This document shows, in pieces, positions 25,676 through 36,128 of a DNA stretch of 64,000 nt; the stretch's first letter is position 1; each line of letters opens with the position of its first letter. The translations under genes and the position numbers were made by a program. Below the pieces are notes generated by a model. The model searched no databases, was not told where the DNA came from, and saw only the letters and a program-made list of their open reading frames with translations. Source of the stretch: Ulota crispa (taxonomy: Eukaryota > Streptophyta > Bryopsida > Orthotrichales > Orthotrichaceae); NCBI GenBank assembly GCA_963920765.1, contig OY987243.1:14198001-14262000 (forward strand). Direction: 5' to 3'.

Positions 25676-25925
25676 GGCTGTCGCTCAGCTGCAGTGGGGT
25701 GTCTCCGACGATGCGATCAAGCGTTCAGAGTCCGGTAGCGAGAGTGGTGCGCGAGGAGGGAGAGGCAAGGCGATTATCTGGTCGGCCCTCCGCTCGCTCC
25801 TCCGGCGGCCTCAGAATGGAGATAACGCTATCGTCGTCGCTCTCGTCTCTCTAGCTGCTCGGGCTCTGCCCATCTGGAGCCCGGAGCCATTCGACGGCTC
25901 AGTGCGTCCGACGTGGAGTGGTGAC
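25676..25925 (-). promoter_or_regulatory. Conserved 5' flank of GapA copy 2
   Basis: Similar to the flanks of copies 1 and 3, with the same gataacg motif (near 25821) and the cgtccgacgtgg block (near 25906). Similarity is lost beyond about 25930. Confidence 0.5.
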
Positions 25926-25929
25926 TGGA

Positions 25930-26418
25930 TTTTTGAGGCTAGGGTGTATTCCAGCAAGGCAGTCTGTGAACCCCGTGAACCGCAAGGGCTAGTGAGCTAG
26001 GGTACCCAGATGCTTAGCGAGGGTCATGGAACTCCATGCGGTTCAGACTCGCGACAGGCCAAAAAATCCTCGAACGTGATTGGTTGAAATTTGGGTTTTG
26101 ATAGCTGCAAGGTTCAGACTAAGGGTTTGTACAATATTTTTACATCCATCTTCACCAGGCAATATAGTCACGTCAGCAGACAAGTTAGTGAAGTTTTCGG
26201 GCTTGCTCCAAGGGTGGTACCAAATTTTTCCAGCAAGAGGCACACTCTTAAATGACACATGATTATATAGAAAAGTTCTATTGGGCAAAACATCAGACAC
26301 GGTGCCGATTTCAGTGTTTCAGCCGGTTGCTAGTTTGAACCGGGCCTCAGCAACCAAACGGGTACTCTCAAAATGGCTGAAGGACAATAGAGAACTAAGA
26401 TTAGTTATGTTTGTGAAT
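25930..26418. other. Intergenic DNA upstream of GapA copy 2
   Basis: Moderately balanced composition with no gene recognised. An 85-codon minus-strand frame at 26043-26300 has no recognisable feature. Confidence 0.4.
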
Positions 26419-26829
26419 AGGGGTAGTCACAACACTTTCTTGGCTGCATGTGATGAATGAGAATGAGAACGTGTCGCTTTGTTGTTAGCCGCCAGAGCTT
26501 CCGTTTTGGTTAGCGTGCAAAAAAATTCACCTCCCCATTCTTCTCTTTTGGAGGTGAGAAATGGGCATTGTGCAAGAGAAGTTTCACCTCCCACAACCCA
26601 CGTTTTACCTTATTGTACTTATTTTTATCATCTATTGTGTGATATTTGTTCAAAATGATTGCATCTTCTAAAAAGCAAGTAATCATTCCTCATTCTCATT
26701 TTCCAAAACAAACAAACAAGCTGTCACACTATTTTCACAAAGAATGAGCTCTTATTGACTCCTCTTTTTTCTCCACAACTTCTTAACCTCCATTCTCTTT
26801 TCATTCTCCAAGAAGCCGTGACTACCCGT
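26419..26829. mobile_element. MITE, AGGGGTAGTCAC family, copy 1
   Basis: A 411-bp element starting aggggtagtcac and ending gtgactacccgt, flanked by the 3-bp direct repeat aat (26416-26418 and 26830-26832). The second copy is at 31590. No coding capacity. Confidence 0.8.
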
Positions 26830-29800
26830 AATGTTACATCACAGGGCGCGTGCGTGAAAGAGTGGAACTTCTGACGGAAGATTGAAAAGCCAGGTTTCCA
26901 AGAATTTGACAAAAAATCTCGGATAATTAACTATGTCATTGAGGATTGCTTCTTTTGGTTATTCTAAAAAACCAAGGAAAGGGGTTAGATTTGAAGAATC
27001 TTTTGGATGTGTGGAATCTCTTTTGTTGAGCTTCTACCCGTGTTTGTTGAAAAAAAAAAATTGTATATTGTTTTTTGAATGGTGGAAATGTTTTGAAAAT
27101 GTATTTTTAACCCCTCAATTCCTGAGGGTGTGTTTCGCAGTTGTATTTCACAGTTGTGTTTCACAGCAAAGACAAAAACAATTTGAAAATGAAATCTTGG
27201 TGCAATTTATCATGAGATCTAGTAGTATACTACTTCATTATGATATGGTAAAAAGTTGAAAGATGTTTATCTCACAAATAGTGAGATTATAGGGATTGAT
27301 GCGATATAGTTTTTTTGAAGAATATTCAAGTTTTGGGCACCTCTAATTTGGGGAGGTTTATCCAATAGCTAATTTCACTTTTTTACTTGTGCTCTTTTAG
27401 ATTGAATATCCTAATAGAGCTGAACATATGACCAAAAAACAAAACTAGCTTCAAGAAATTCTCATACAAAGCCTTTTTTTCAACGATTTTTGGCTTCCAC
27501 ATACAATTCAAAATGTGAACAATGGTGCTTTGGATTTTAGCTAGCTTCAGAGGAGGGGGAACAAAAAAAGGGAATTGGCCAAAAAATATAGTTTTGACAA
27601 GCTTGATCAACATAAGGCCACTTTCAATAAAGGTGAAGTAAATGGCAGTAAGCAAAAACAATTGCCTTCATGGAATTAGGTTGGGTCAAATTTGAGAAGG
27701 GAATATCTTTGCCCCTCAACCTTTGGGCAAGATCCCAAAATTACAACTATAGTGTAAAAAGTTATGCCCAAGCTGCCCCTTGAGCAAATTGAATTACATA
27801 TTCCATCATGACTTTATTTTTACAAACCAAAATGGTTTGAAAATTGTTGCATTGAAACGCTAATCCTTGGACACACATCCTCCAATTTTTTTGAGGGAAT
27901 GTCTTTATTATTCTATATGTACTAGCATGCTCAAAATTGCTATGTTGCCAAAAAAACACAAGTTAGGCCTTTAGGGATTAAATTCATTTCTATAGTTATT
28001 ATTAAAGATTAGTTATCAATTTAATTATACTTTGTTAACAAGCTTACAAATCAAAAGAGGGAATTATAATTGTTTACTTAAAAAATCAATATAAAAAATG
28101 AAATTATTAGTGATTCATTTGAGATTTGAATTTACATGTGTTAAAAAAAACTTGTATGTAGGTATAATAATGGCTTTTATTATTATTTTGTTATCACTCT
28201 TAACACATTAGGTGTACTATCTTTCAAATCAAAGTTTGGTGCAAAGTTCCAATCTTGATGCCTCCTGTGGGAATGTTGATTTCTAGTACTTTGCTAGTCA
28301 TTGAGGATTAATTCTTTAACGATTGTGGTCAATTTGGGGGATGGGCAATCCTTTGTATTTCCATTTGGGGGACATTTTAGGGTTATTGAATACAGATGTT
28401 TATCATAGATCTGACCGTATAGATGGAAGTATCTTGCAGCATTTAGTGTTACGCATCATGAATTATGCTCACCCTTTAATTGTTATGGCCATCTTTTTGT
28501 ATTTATTGGTGTATTTTTAGTTGGTACTCTTTTAGTTTTTTCAACCCTCTAACCACATGCCACCTCAGATTGGCATAGTTATTGTCCTAGACTCTTCACT
28601 TTCCAATTCCCCATACCGTCCCCTTTGCCACATCATCAAATTCCTTAACATGCTCTCTCTACAAACTGAAAAGAGTCAAAATCAACCAAGAACTGGTCGA
28701 CCAGTCCTTAATGGGTTAAGGAGTGAGTATGATCCCTTAGGCATTTTTTCCCATTTGTAATGCAAGTACAAAGTGATAATTGACTCTTAGTCTCTAATTA
28801 TTATTTTTGCAACTCTAGCTTATTTATTTCATACATATGTTAGAATTTTATTTTAGAGTATGAATTATCTTGAATGTTGATGAATGGTTTCAAGCTCTAT
28901 TACTTCATGGGAGCTAGAGCTTGTGTTGATGCAATGTCTCTATGCCTTTAATTCTTGAGTTTTAATTTAGAATGGATTTAGAGCTTTCAATTATTGGCAT
29001 TGAAAATGGATGGCAAATTGAATTTTTGAAGAGCTTACAATTGCATACTAGCTTTAATATTGTTCATGCATGATGCACTTTCTTCTAGGACAAGATCAAT
29101 GACCATGTATTGGACTTCACAACAACAATGCCATCATTTTTAAGGATATGTTTTGCTTTCATAGTACAAAATCCTTGGTTTACAATGTATTTATATAGGC
29201 ACATGCATTGAGCCAATTGGACATGCATGGGTAATGCAAGTGACATTCAATTTTACAAAAAATCAAGATATCACAACTAGTCTAAAATCTAACTTTGATG
29301 GTCTAAACTCTAACCTTAATGCACAACCATTTTGGTCTTTTTTAAAACCAAAAATAGTAAATGCCTTTATCGCAATATTGCTCTTTAATACTTTGTTAAT
29401 TAGAGGACGCTTGATGTATTGTTGTTTTCTTGACACATGATTGAAGGATGTTTGGTGTTCTATATCTAAGGTATCCTTTAACTTCCACCAAAAAAATCTA
29501 AAAAATTTTGAAAAAAAACATGATTGGAGGACGCTTGATGTTTTATGTTTCGGATATCCTTTATTGCTTCAACTCACACCATAAAATTTTAAAAGGTTTT
29601 GAAAATGAGCACGGAGTCAAGGAGAGAAATCCTCACTTAGTGGCATAGATAGGCTGTTTTATACGGTTCCATTCACTTTTAAATGCTTTCCATATGGCGT
29701 ATTGAATGCATATTTTGTTAATTTTTAGTTCTATTATATTATTTTAAACTCTATAGTATCATATAGAGGAGATTTGAGAGATTTTGGTCCATATGTTTTT

Positions 29801-30977
29801 AATGAAAACTCTTTTATTGTTTTTTAAATAACCGCTCACTTGGATATAAAGCAAGCAAATGCTGTCTTTGCCACATCAGCTAATACACGTCTTTGTCACA
29901 CATCATTTTGAACACATGCTTCATGATTTATGATTTCCATTAACAGCATTCATTGTACAAACAAATGGGATGCTACTTCTTATTTGATCCCTGAGTGTCC
30001 CCTCGGGGGACAAATGGGATTTTGCGCAGGTACTTCCAGTCTCAATTTTTGTCTTAATTTTTTGAAACTTTTTTTGAAGATAGGAAAACACATTAGCTAT
30101 TGGGGAATATATATTTTATTTCAATCAATGCTCAAAAGCAAAAGTTATGTCTAAATAAGCAAAAATTTATGCAAATTGGGTAGCAAAATTTTTTTACAAA
30201 AACTTGAATTTGTTTATTTTTGTTTTTTTCCTCATAGGTTATAGTTTTGTTTACATCTGAAGCTTTGATCCATTCCATTTGGACTAGTTATGAGAAAGTT
30301 ATGGACAATCTTGTTTTTTGGCTAGGTCAAGCATCTTTTTGTAAAAATAACTTATGAACTTCATTTTTGAATGCAAGTTAAACATTTTTTCAAAAAAAAC
30401 TGTTGGAAAGGGTGAAGTTTGCTTGCTAGAAAAATCTCACTGTTAGGATTAGTGAGCAAGGTTATTATCAATTTAAGTTATTGTTCAATCTCATACCTTT
30501 TTCTACCTAATGTTTCTTTTAAGAATGAAAATTAAGTTTTTTTTTTTTTTGATTTTTTTCCAAAGATTCTCAACTCAATTTTCCACCATCTAAAAATGAA
30601 TCTCAAAACTCTATGGAGCAAAAAAATTAAGTTAAAAAAGTTCAAAGCCAAATAGTCTAGTCATGCAAGGTGCAAAAAGGTCTATTTTTTACACTTTGAA
30701 TGCAAATATCTTGCAATCTGTGCTGTCAGAGGTTTTGAATTTTTGTTTCCACATTCTTGTACTAGTCTAGTACAAGATCCTACGATTAGATATGCAAAAA
30801 GACAAATTTTCAAAATAACTTACTCTTTACAATAGAAATGGCAATTTTGAGTCTTTTGACAAAATAAAGGCCCCAAGGATTTAGGGGTTAATTATTTTCC
30901 CAATAGAAAGATGTTTCAAATCCTAATTTTATAGGCTTCACCATTTAAGTTGTCATGATTGCTCCTTTCAAATTCAC
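26830..30977. other. AT-rich intergenic DNA, no gene seen
   Basis: Only short frames of AT-rich composition. TTAA plus CCCC-type motifs occur at 27107 and, inverted, at 30884-30891, but I do not pair them into an element. Confidence 0.55.
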
Positions 30978-30981
30978 TTAA

Positions 30982-31222
30982 CCCTTGAGCGCCCAACCCA
31001 AATTTGTGCTGGATTGGACCTCGTTGCAAACTATCTGACGTTACAAGTTCAAAAATGACATCTAGAAGAGTTAGCCTTCAATCTTGCACAATGCTTAGGA
31101 TTTGCAGATGTATGAAAAATTTGGTAAACATTCATCGCATGAATCAAAAGATTATAATGGTCAAAGTCAGCATACTGCTAAAAATGGAGAGGCTAGATTT
31201 GGGGCGCTAGAGCGCTCAGGGG
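30982..31222. mobile_element. TTAA-flanked MITE, CCCYTGAGCGC ends
   Basis: The element starts cccttgagcgcccaaccc and ends gggcgctagagcgctcagggg, and TTAA lies directly outside each end (30978-30981 and 31223-31226). Read inward, both ends begin CCCYTGAGCGC and continue to a matching CCCAAAT after a 7-bp insertion on the right. TTAA target sites with CCC starts are typical of piggyBac-like elements; Kolobok and Sola3 also use TTAA. 241 bp, no transposase. Confidence 0.7.
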
Positions 31223-31589
31223 TTAATTTTCCCCTCACAAAGCATTAGTAAAAAGGGGGAGTAAGAGAATGAAAGAACAAAAATTAGAAGCAAAATATAG
31301 AATTTGATGTACATAAGGAGTTTGAAACACAAGTTACACAAGAAAGATAGTAAGAAACTTAAATTGTTGAGGGAGTTGTAGAGGATAAATGATGACTAAG
31401 TAGATAATTATTTTATAGTATAACATATTTGAACCAAGGGAGATAGTGCTTTACACAATCACTTTCACATTTTTTGAAGTTTAGAGTACTTGGAACCCTA
31501 CAGGGACAATAAAATCCCATCCTTACAAGATAGGTTCCCAAATAAAAAACTACAAATTATCAAGACTAAATTGAAGTAATGAACTTACT

Positions 31590-31994
31590 AAGGGTAGTCA
31601 CGGTTCAATTTTTCTCATTCTCAATCTTCATGGAAACCGACGTGGCTGTTAGTTTGCGACTGGCGCAAGAGGTTTTCCGTGAAGATTGAGAATTTTTTTA
31701 TCCTCACCTAGGTGTGGAGAAATAGGCGTCCTTCAAGTTTTTGCGAGAGAACTTTCATTGCGTTTCACCTACCTCTCCTTGCAGTTGCTATTGCTGCTCC
31801 CATCGTTGTTACATACTCTTTTAAATGTGAATGTGATTTATTCTAAGTAAAATATTCTCCATTCTCCATTCTCCATCACCAAAAAAAGTGTCACACTCCT
31901 TTTATGGAGAATTGCTCCCATTGGCTCCTACTTTCATTGAGCCATTTCTCAATCTTCACAAAAATCTCACTTCAAACCAACCGTGACTACCCCT
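31590..31994. mobile_element. MITE, AGGGGTAGTCAC family, copy 2
   Basis: A 405-bp element starting aagggtagtcacgg and ending ccgtgactacccct, flanked by the 3-bp direct repeat act (31587-31589 and 31995-31997). The ends and some interior phrases match copy 1. A degenerate relative lies at 50764-51311. Confidence 0.8.
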
Positions 31995-31997
31995 ACT

Positions 31998-32410
31998 GAA
32001 CGTAAGAAAATAAAAGCAAAGGAAATGAGAATGAGAAAAGAGGAAGGGAAATGAGAAAGATGATAGAGAAAAAGAAGCGAAAAAGATGACTTAGAAAAAG
32101 AAGCAAAAAAGATGACTACAAAAAAGAAGCGAAAAAGATGACTACAAAAACAAAGCGAAAAAGGTGACTACGAAAACAAAGCGAAAAAGATGACTACGAA
32201 AACAAAGCGAAAAAGATGATTACGAAAACAAAGCGAAAAAGATGACTACGAAAACAAAGCGAAAAAGATGACTACAAAAACAAAGCGAAAAAGAGGACTT
32301 AGAAAATGAAGCGAAAAAGAGGAGGAGAGAAAGAAGGGAAAAAGAGAACTCAGAAAAAGAAGCGAGAAAGGCTACAGAGGGAAAAGGAAACCATGAAGCG
32401 GGAAAGAATA
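31998..32410. repeat. Purine-rich tract with 26-bp minisatellite
   Basis: About 400 bp that are almost all A and G on the plus strand. The core, 32074-32333, is about ten 26-bp units of the type aaagcgaaaaagatgactac plus gaaaac, with small substitutions between units. It stops just before the promoter of the FAS1-like gene. Frames on the minus strand here are low-complexity Phe/Ser runs and are not taken as genes. Confidence 0.85.
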
Positions 32411-32570
32411 GAACGGATCGAGTACATGAAACCAATGAGAAAAAAATAGAAATGGCGCGGCGGGAAATCAAAGTAGGCGCTCCCGCTCTTTTCAGCCAAC
32501 GGCCTTGTCTCTCTCCAGATTTGCGCGCCTTACTATCTACCCTAACTTACGCATACAGTTCCCGCCAATT
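32395..32570 (+). promoter_or_regulatory. E2F-type promoter of the FAS1-like gene
   Basis: Three E2F-like sites lie within 170 bp: gcgggaaag near 32398, ggcgggaaa near 32459 and, inverted, ttcccgcc near 32559. All are 350-530 bp before the ATG at 32924. FAS1 is a known E2F target in plants, so the sites fit S-phase expression of the downstream gene. Confidence 0.6.
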
Positions 32571-32923
32571 TCCACCGGCGGATTCAGAGCACGTTGCCGG
32601 GCATTCGACTGTTCAGCAGCTTGAGCTCCGTTTGTGCACCTCGATTGAGCTTTCTTCGATCTTTTGCAGCCTTTAGTTTTCATCACTGCAGACAGTCCAG
32701 TAGATTTTGCAGAGGAGCATTTCTTTCAGATCTTACTGTGGAGTTTGCCGTGATTTCGAAGCTTTGAAGTGGTTTAGGGATTAGACAGGGATTGAGTTCT
32801 TCATAGAGACAGTAGTTGGATCCGTAGGTTCTAGAACTCAGATGTTGCAAGATCACTTCTGTCGCAAGTGTAATTAGGAGGCACCAGAACTGGAGCGTTA
32901 AGGAGCTTAGAATCTTTGCAATT

Positions 32924-34438
32924 ATGGTGATATCGGCGGAAAGAGAGAGGTCGAGACAAGCGAAGGCTGAGAGGGAAGCGGAGAAGGAGCGGATCCGAGC
33001 CGCAAAAGAGGCAGCACGGGCTGAGAAGGAACTGAAGCGGCGGCAAGAGGTGGCCGAGAGAGAGCAGAAGAAGAAAGAGCGGGAGGCGCTTGAGACCGAG
33101 AGAGAGCTGAAGAAGAGAGAGAAGGAGGCAAGAAAGCAGCAGGATGAGGCCGAGAAGGAGCTGAGAAGGAGAGAGAAAGAGGCTGTAGAAGCAGAGAGAG
33201 AGAACAAGAGGAAAGAGAGAGAGCTGAAGAAGCAGCAGGATGAAGCCGAGAGGGAGCAAAAGAAGAGAGAGAAGGAGGCCGCGGAACGGAAGAAACAACT
33301 GCTTCTTCAGAAACAAGCGACGATCATGGATAGGTTCGTTCGTCGTAAGGAGACAGATGCTCTCTCACTTCAGGGGAAACGGTTTGCGGAAGAGTATGGC
33401 TTGTCGACGCCTCTTGACTCGCAGGAGAGCAATTTAACCTCGGACATAGCGACGGCAGATGTGATGTTGCGAGTGGATGAGGAATTGAGGTCGACTTGCA
33501 TCAAGAGCGAAGACGAGCTCCTGCGTAATCATCTGATCTCGTGGCAAGAGAAAAGGAAACGCAGGCCCGCAGAACCGTGTCGGCGATGGGGAGTCCGACT
33601 GACTCGTAAGGTCGCATTGTTCCCGGATCTACGGCTGCAAGGTGCTGGTATGAGCGGCTGTCGAAAGACCGATGCTATTGCAAATGCAGGGAGCTTCTCT
33701 ACCTCGGAAGCGCAGGCAACAACTTTGAAACGAAGTAGGGAAGATGATGGAAGCCTTGATGACAGCACTGTCGTGCTGGACGATGATGCGGATGCAGCCT
33801 GCAGTCCTCCCAGGAAGAAGCTCTGTACTTCAAGGTGGAAATTGCTGCAGTTCGACAAGAGCCACCGGCCAGCTTACTATGGCACTTTTTCGAAGATGAG
33901 TTCAACTGTTAAACCTCGCCATCCTCTAAAGAAAGATCCATCGCTGGATTATGATGTCGAGAGTGACGAGGAATGGGAAGAAGAAGATCCTGGAGAGAGC
34001 CTTTCTGATTGTGAGGACAAAGAGGATGAATCGGAGAAAGTTGAACCTGAATTGGACGAGGACGCTGCCGATGGTTTTGTCGTCCCTGATGGATACCTTT
34101 CGGAGAATGAAGGAGTGCACTTAGAGGAAGCGGACATGGAGGACATCCAGAAGGCCAAAGAATCCTCGTCTTCGGGTGATTGTGTAACGGTTGTCGAGAG
34201 CTCGGGGTCTATGGATCAAATGGTGCGGAAACATCAACATCTTTTAAAGCTTCTTGACAATGTGACCAAGCATGCTTTGCAACGAAATCGGCCTTTCTTA
34301 GTATCAGATTTGGTGCAACATTCCGGGGAGAAGAATGCAAATGTGGAGAATCAGACCGAAAGGTTGTGCTTTCAAGCTCTTCGGATGTGCGTTGTCGCTC
34401 CGAATATTCTTGTCGGGCCAGCAGCCATAGAGACATAG
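32924..34438 (+). CDS. FAS1: FAS1-like CAF-1 large-subunit protein, KER and acidic regions only
   Basis: A 504-codon intronless frame. FAS1 is the large subunit of chromatin assembly factor 1, which deposits H3-H4 behind replication forks in the nucleus. Residues 1-128 are a Lys/Glu/Arg-rich coiled coil (KER), followed by LLLQKQATIMDRFV, a conserved segment with a PIP-like look. About residues 305-400 hold the family signature: KLLQFDKSHRPAYYG, then DYDVESDEEWEEEDPGE and VPDGYLSENEG. Plant FAS1 is usually about 800 residues and multi-exon. Here the N-terminal region and the C-terminal winged-helix part are missing; the stop comes soon after CFQALRM. An in-frame TAG lies about 100 bp upstream of the ATG. 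It may be a truncated or retro-derived paralogue, or have unrecognised extra exons. Confidence 0.8.
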   Translation: MVISAERERSRQAKAEREAEKERIRAAKEAARAEKELKRRQEVAEREQKKKEREALETERELKKREKEARKQQDEAEKELRRREKEAVEAERENKRKERELKKQQDEAEREQKKREKEAAERKKQLLLQKQATIMDRFVRRKETDALSLQGKRFAEEYGLSTPLDSQESNLTSDIATADVMLRVDEELRSTCIKSEDELLRNHLISWQEKRKRRPAEPCRRWGVRLTRKVALFPDLRLQGAGMSGCRKTDAIANAGSFSTSEAQATTLKRSREDDGSLDDSTVVLDDDADAACSPPRKKLCTSRWKLLQFDKSHRPAYYGTFSKMSSTVKPRHPLKKDPSLDYDVESDEEWEEEDPGESLSDCEDKEDESEKVEPELDEDAADGFVVPDGYLSENEGVHLEEADMEDIQKAKESSSSGDCVTVVESSGSMDQMVRKHQHLLKLLDNVTKHALQRNRPFLVSDLVQHSGEKNANVENQTERLCFQALRMCVVAPNILVGPAAIET

Positions 34439-36040
34439 CTAGAAAGGCAAGGATGCGTATCACAGAACAGCAGACAATGCAGGAATTATGAAAGAGTTCC
34501 AGCTTAAGTAACTCTTGGAAAATGCATGCGACGAATACCTAAACCGCCATCACTCGGTATTGATTACCATTGAGGTTGGAACCTCTCATCTCATAATTTT
34601 ACGATCCTTGAAGGTCGGTACCACATTAGGTTGCATGTTGGGCTAGCCGAACGATGTCGATCCATCCTGTTGCTGTATCTGGTGCTAGTTGTGAAGATTC
34701 CCGAGCCATCGGTGAATGCAGACCTGCTGGTCTGCAATGCCCTAATTGATTACGGCGACTGAAACTCGGTGACAGCATTTTGGTGCAATTCGATGTCTGC
34801 TCTCCGATTGCGGCAGCCTAAGGAGCAGCATGGACTGGGAATGTTGGAAGATTGTATTCGTGAATATTCGAGTTGATATGCGAGGCATAGGTTTGCATTC
34901 CACTACCTGATGAATTCTTTTTGCGCAAACCCACTGCCGTCACCCGTGCTTAAGATTTTTTGGTGCACATCGTTGCCGTCATGCCAAGCCAAGGACTTTT
35001 TGGGATTGGTTACAAATTTCTTCAGTCATTGCGCATACTACCAGATGTAAACCATTTTGGATAGTGTAAATCCAAGTATCACTTCTAATTGTGGTTTCCC
35101 GCACTAGTGAAGATCACTACTTTCTTGCGTACCAAGCCGTTGGGCATTGTATTTGAAGCTGTGTGCACTAGATCCTCAGATTTTTTTTTTTCCAACCTGA
35201 CGAGTTCTGCAGTTTGTCAGTCACTTAATAAACTCGGCCAATATCCCCCAGATCCTGATACTGTGATGACTGATGAATGGACTAAAATGCTCTTTGGATG
35301 AATTCTAATTCTATTAGGGTTATATATCTTATTTGTTCAACCATAGAGGTTTTGTGTGATATTTTAAAGTGCATATTACTTGATGTAACTTTCTGCGCAT
35401 TTATCTCATTGTTGTAATGTGAGTGTGGTCGCATTGCAAAATTCTCGCAGGGTGGATTTTGAGTTGTGCTATGGGTCTGAATTTTTAGGGCGAATTCAGG
35501 ATTGTGTGCAGACGAGACATAGTTCTGCGATTTGCATCGATTTGTATCGGGAGCCTTTTCGGTGAATTCTACCCTTGCGTACAACATTAGAGTCACCTAT
35601 TTTTAATGGAAGAGCACTAGATACATTTTGTAAGAAATGTCATCGATTCTATCACAGTCAAATGTGTTTGTACATGATAGTGTGTGTAGTGGCATCATTT
35701 ATGGTATCAGGAGGAGAGAACCTCGCCCAATTCCAGTTCCATTTGCTGGCCCTCTACCGCAGGGAGAAGGCTTTGCATCGAGAGATGCTACCCTGAGGAG
35801 GCTGAGGAAGTTTGAAAAGGTTATCTTACTTAAAAACGGTTACAAGGATAGAGCTTCTCACAGTATGCTTGATTTTCAAATACTAGGTATCAGAATTGAA
35901 ATAAGTGTTACGGTTTTCAATGTAATTTAAGTTTTCAAAGTGAGAAATGGAAGTTAAAGAGTCTTGGGACAAGCTAACCCTAAACTGCCTAACTTTAGCT
36001 GGATTTCCAAAGAATAAAAAAACGCTACACGTGCATGTAA

Positions 36041-36128
36041 AAAAATCCGAAAAAAATGGAGAATTGAGGAAGAAATTTTACCTCAAAAATCCGAAAAAAA
36101 TGGAGAATTGAGGAAGAAATTTTACCTC
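36041..36128. repeat. 44-bp perfect tandem duplication
   Basis: Two adjacent 44-bp copies beginning aaaaatccgaaaaaaatgg and ending gaaattttacctc, apparently identical and therefore recent. Confidence 0.9.

Noticed and set aside
32220..32471. Minus-strand Phe/Ser-rich frame over the minisatellite
   Set aside because: It is a by-product of the A/G-rich 26-bp repeat and has no gene-like features.
32683..33316. Minus-strand Ser/Leu-rich frames opposite the FAS1-like gene
   Set aside because: They are complements of the repetitive Glu/Lys/Arg codons of the KER coil.
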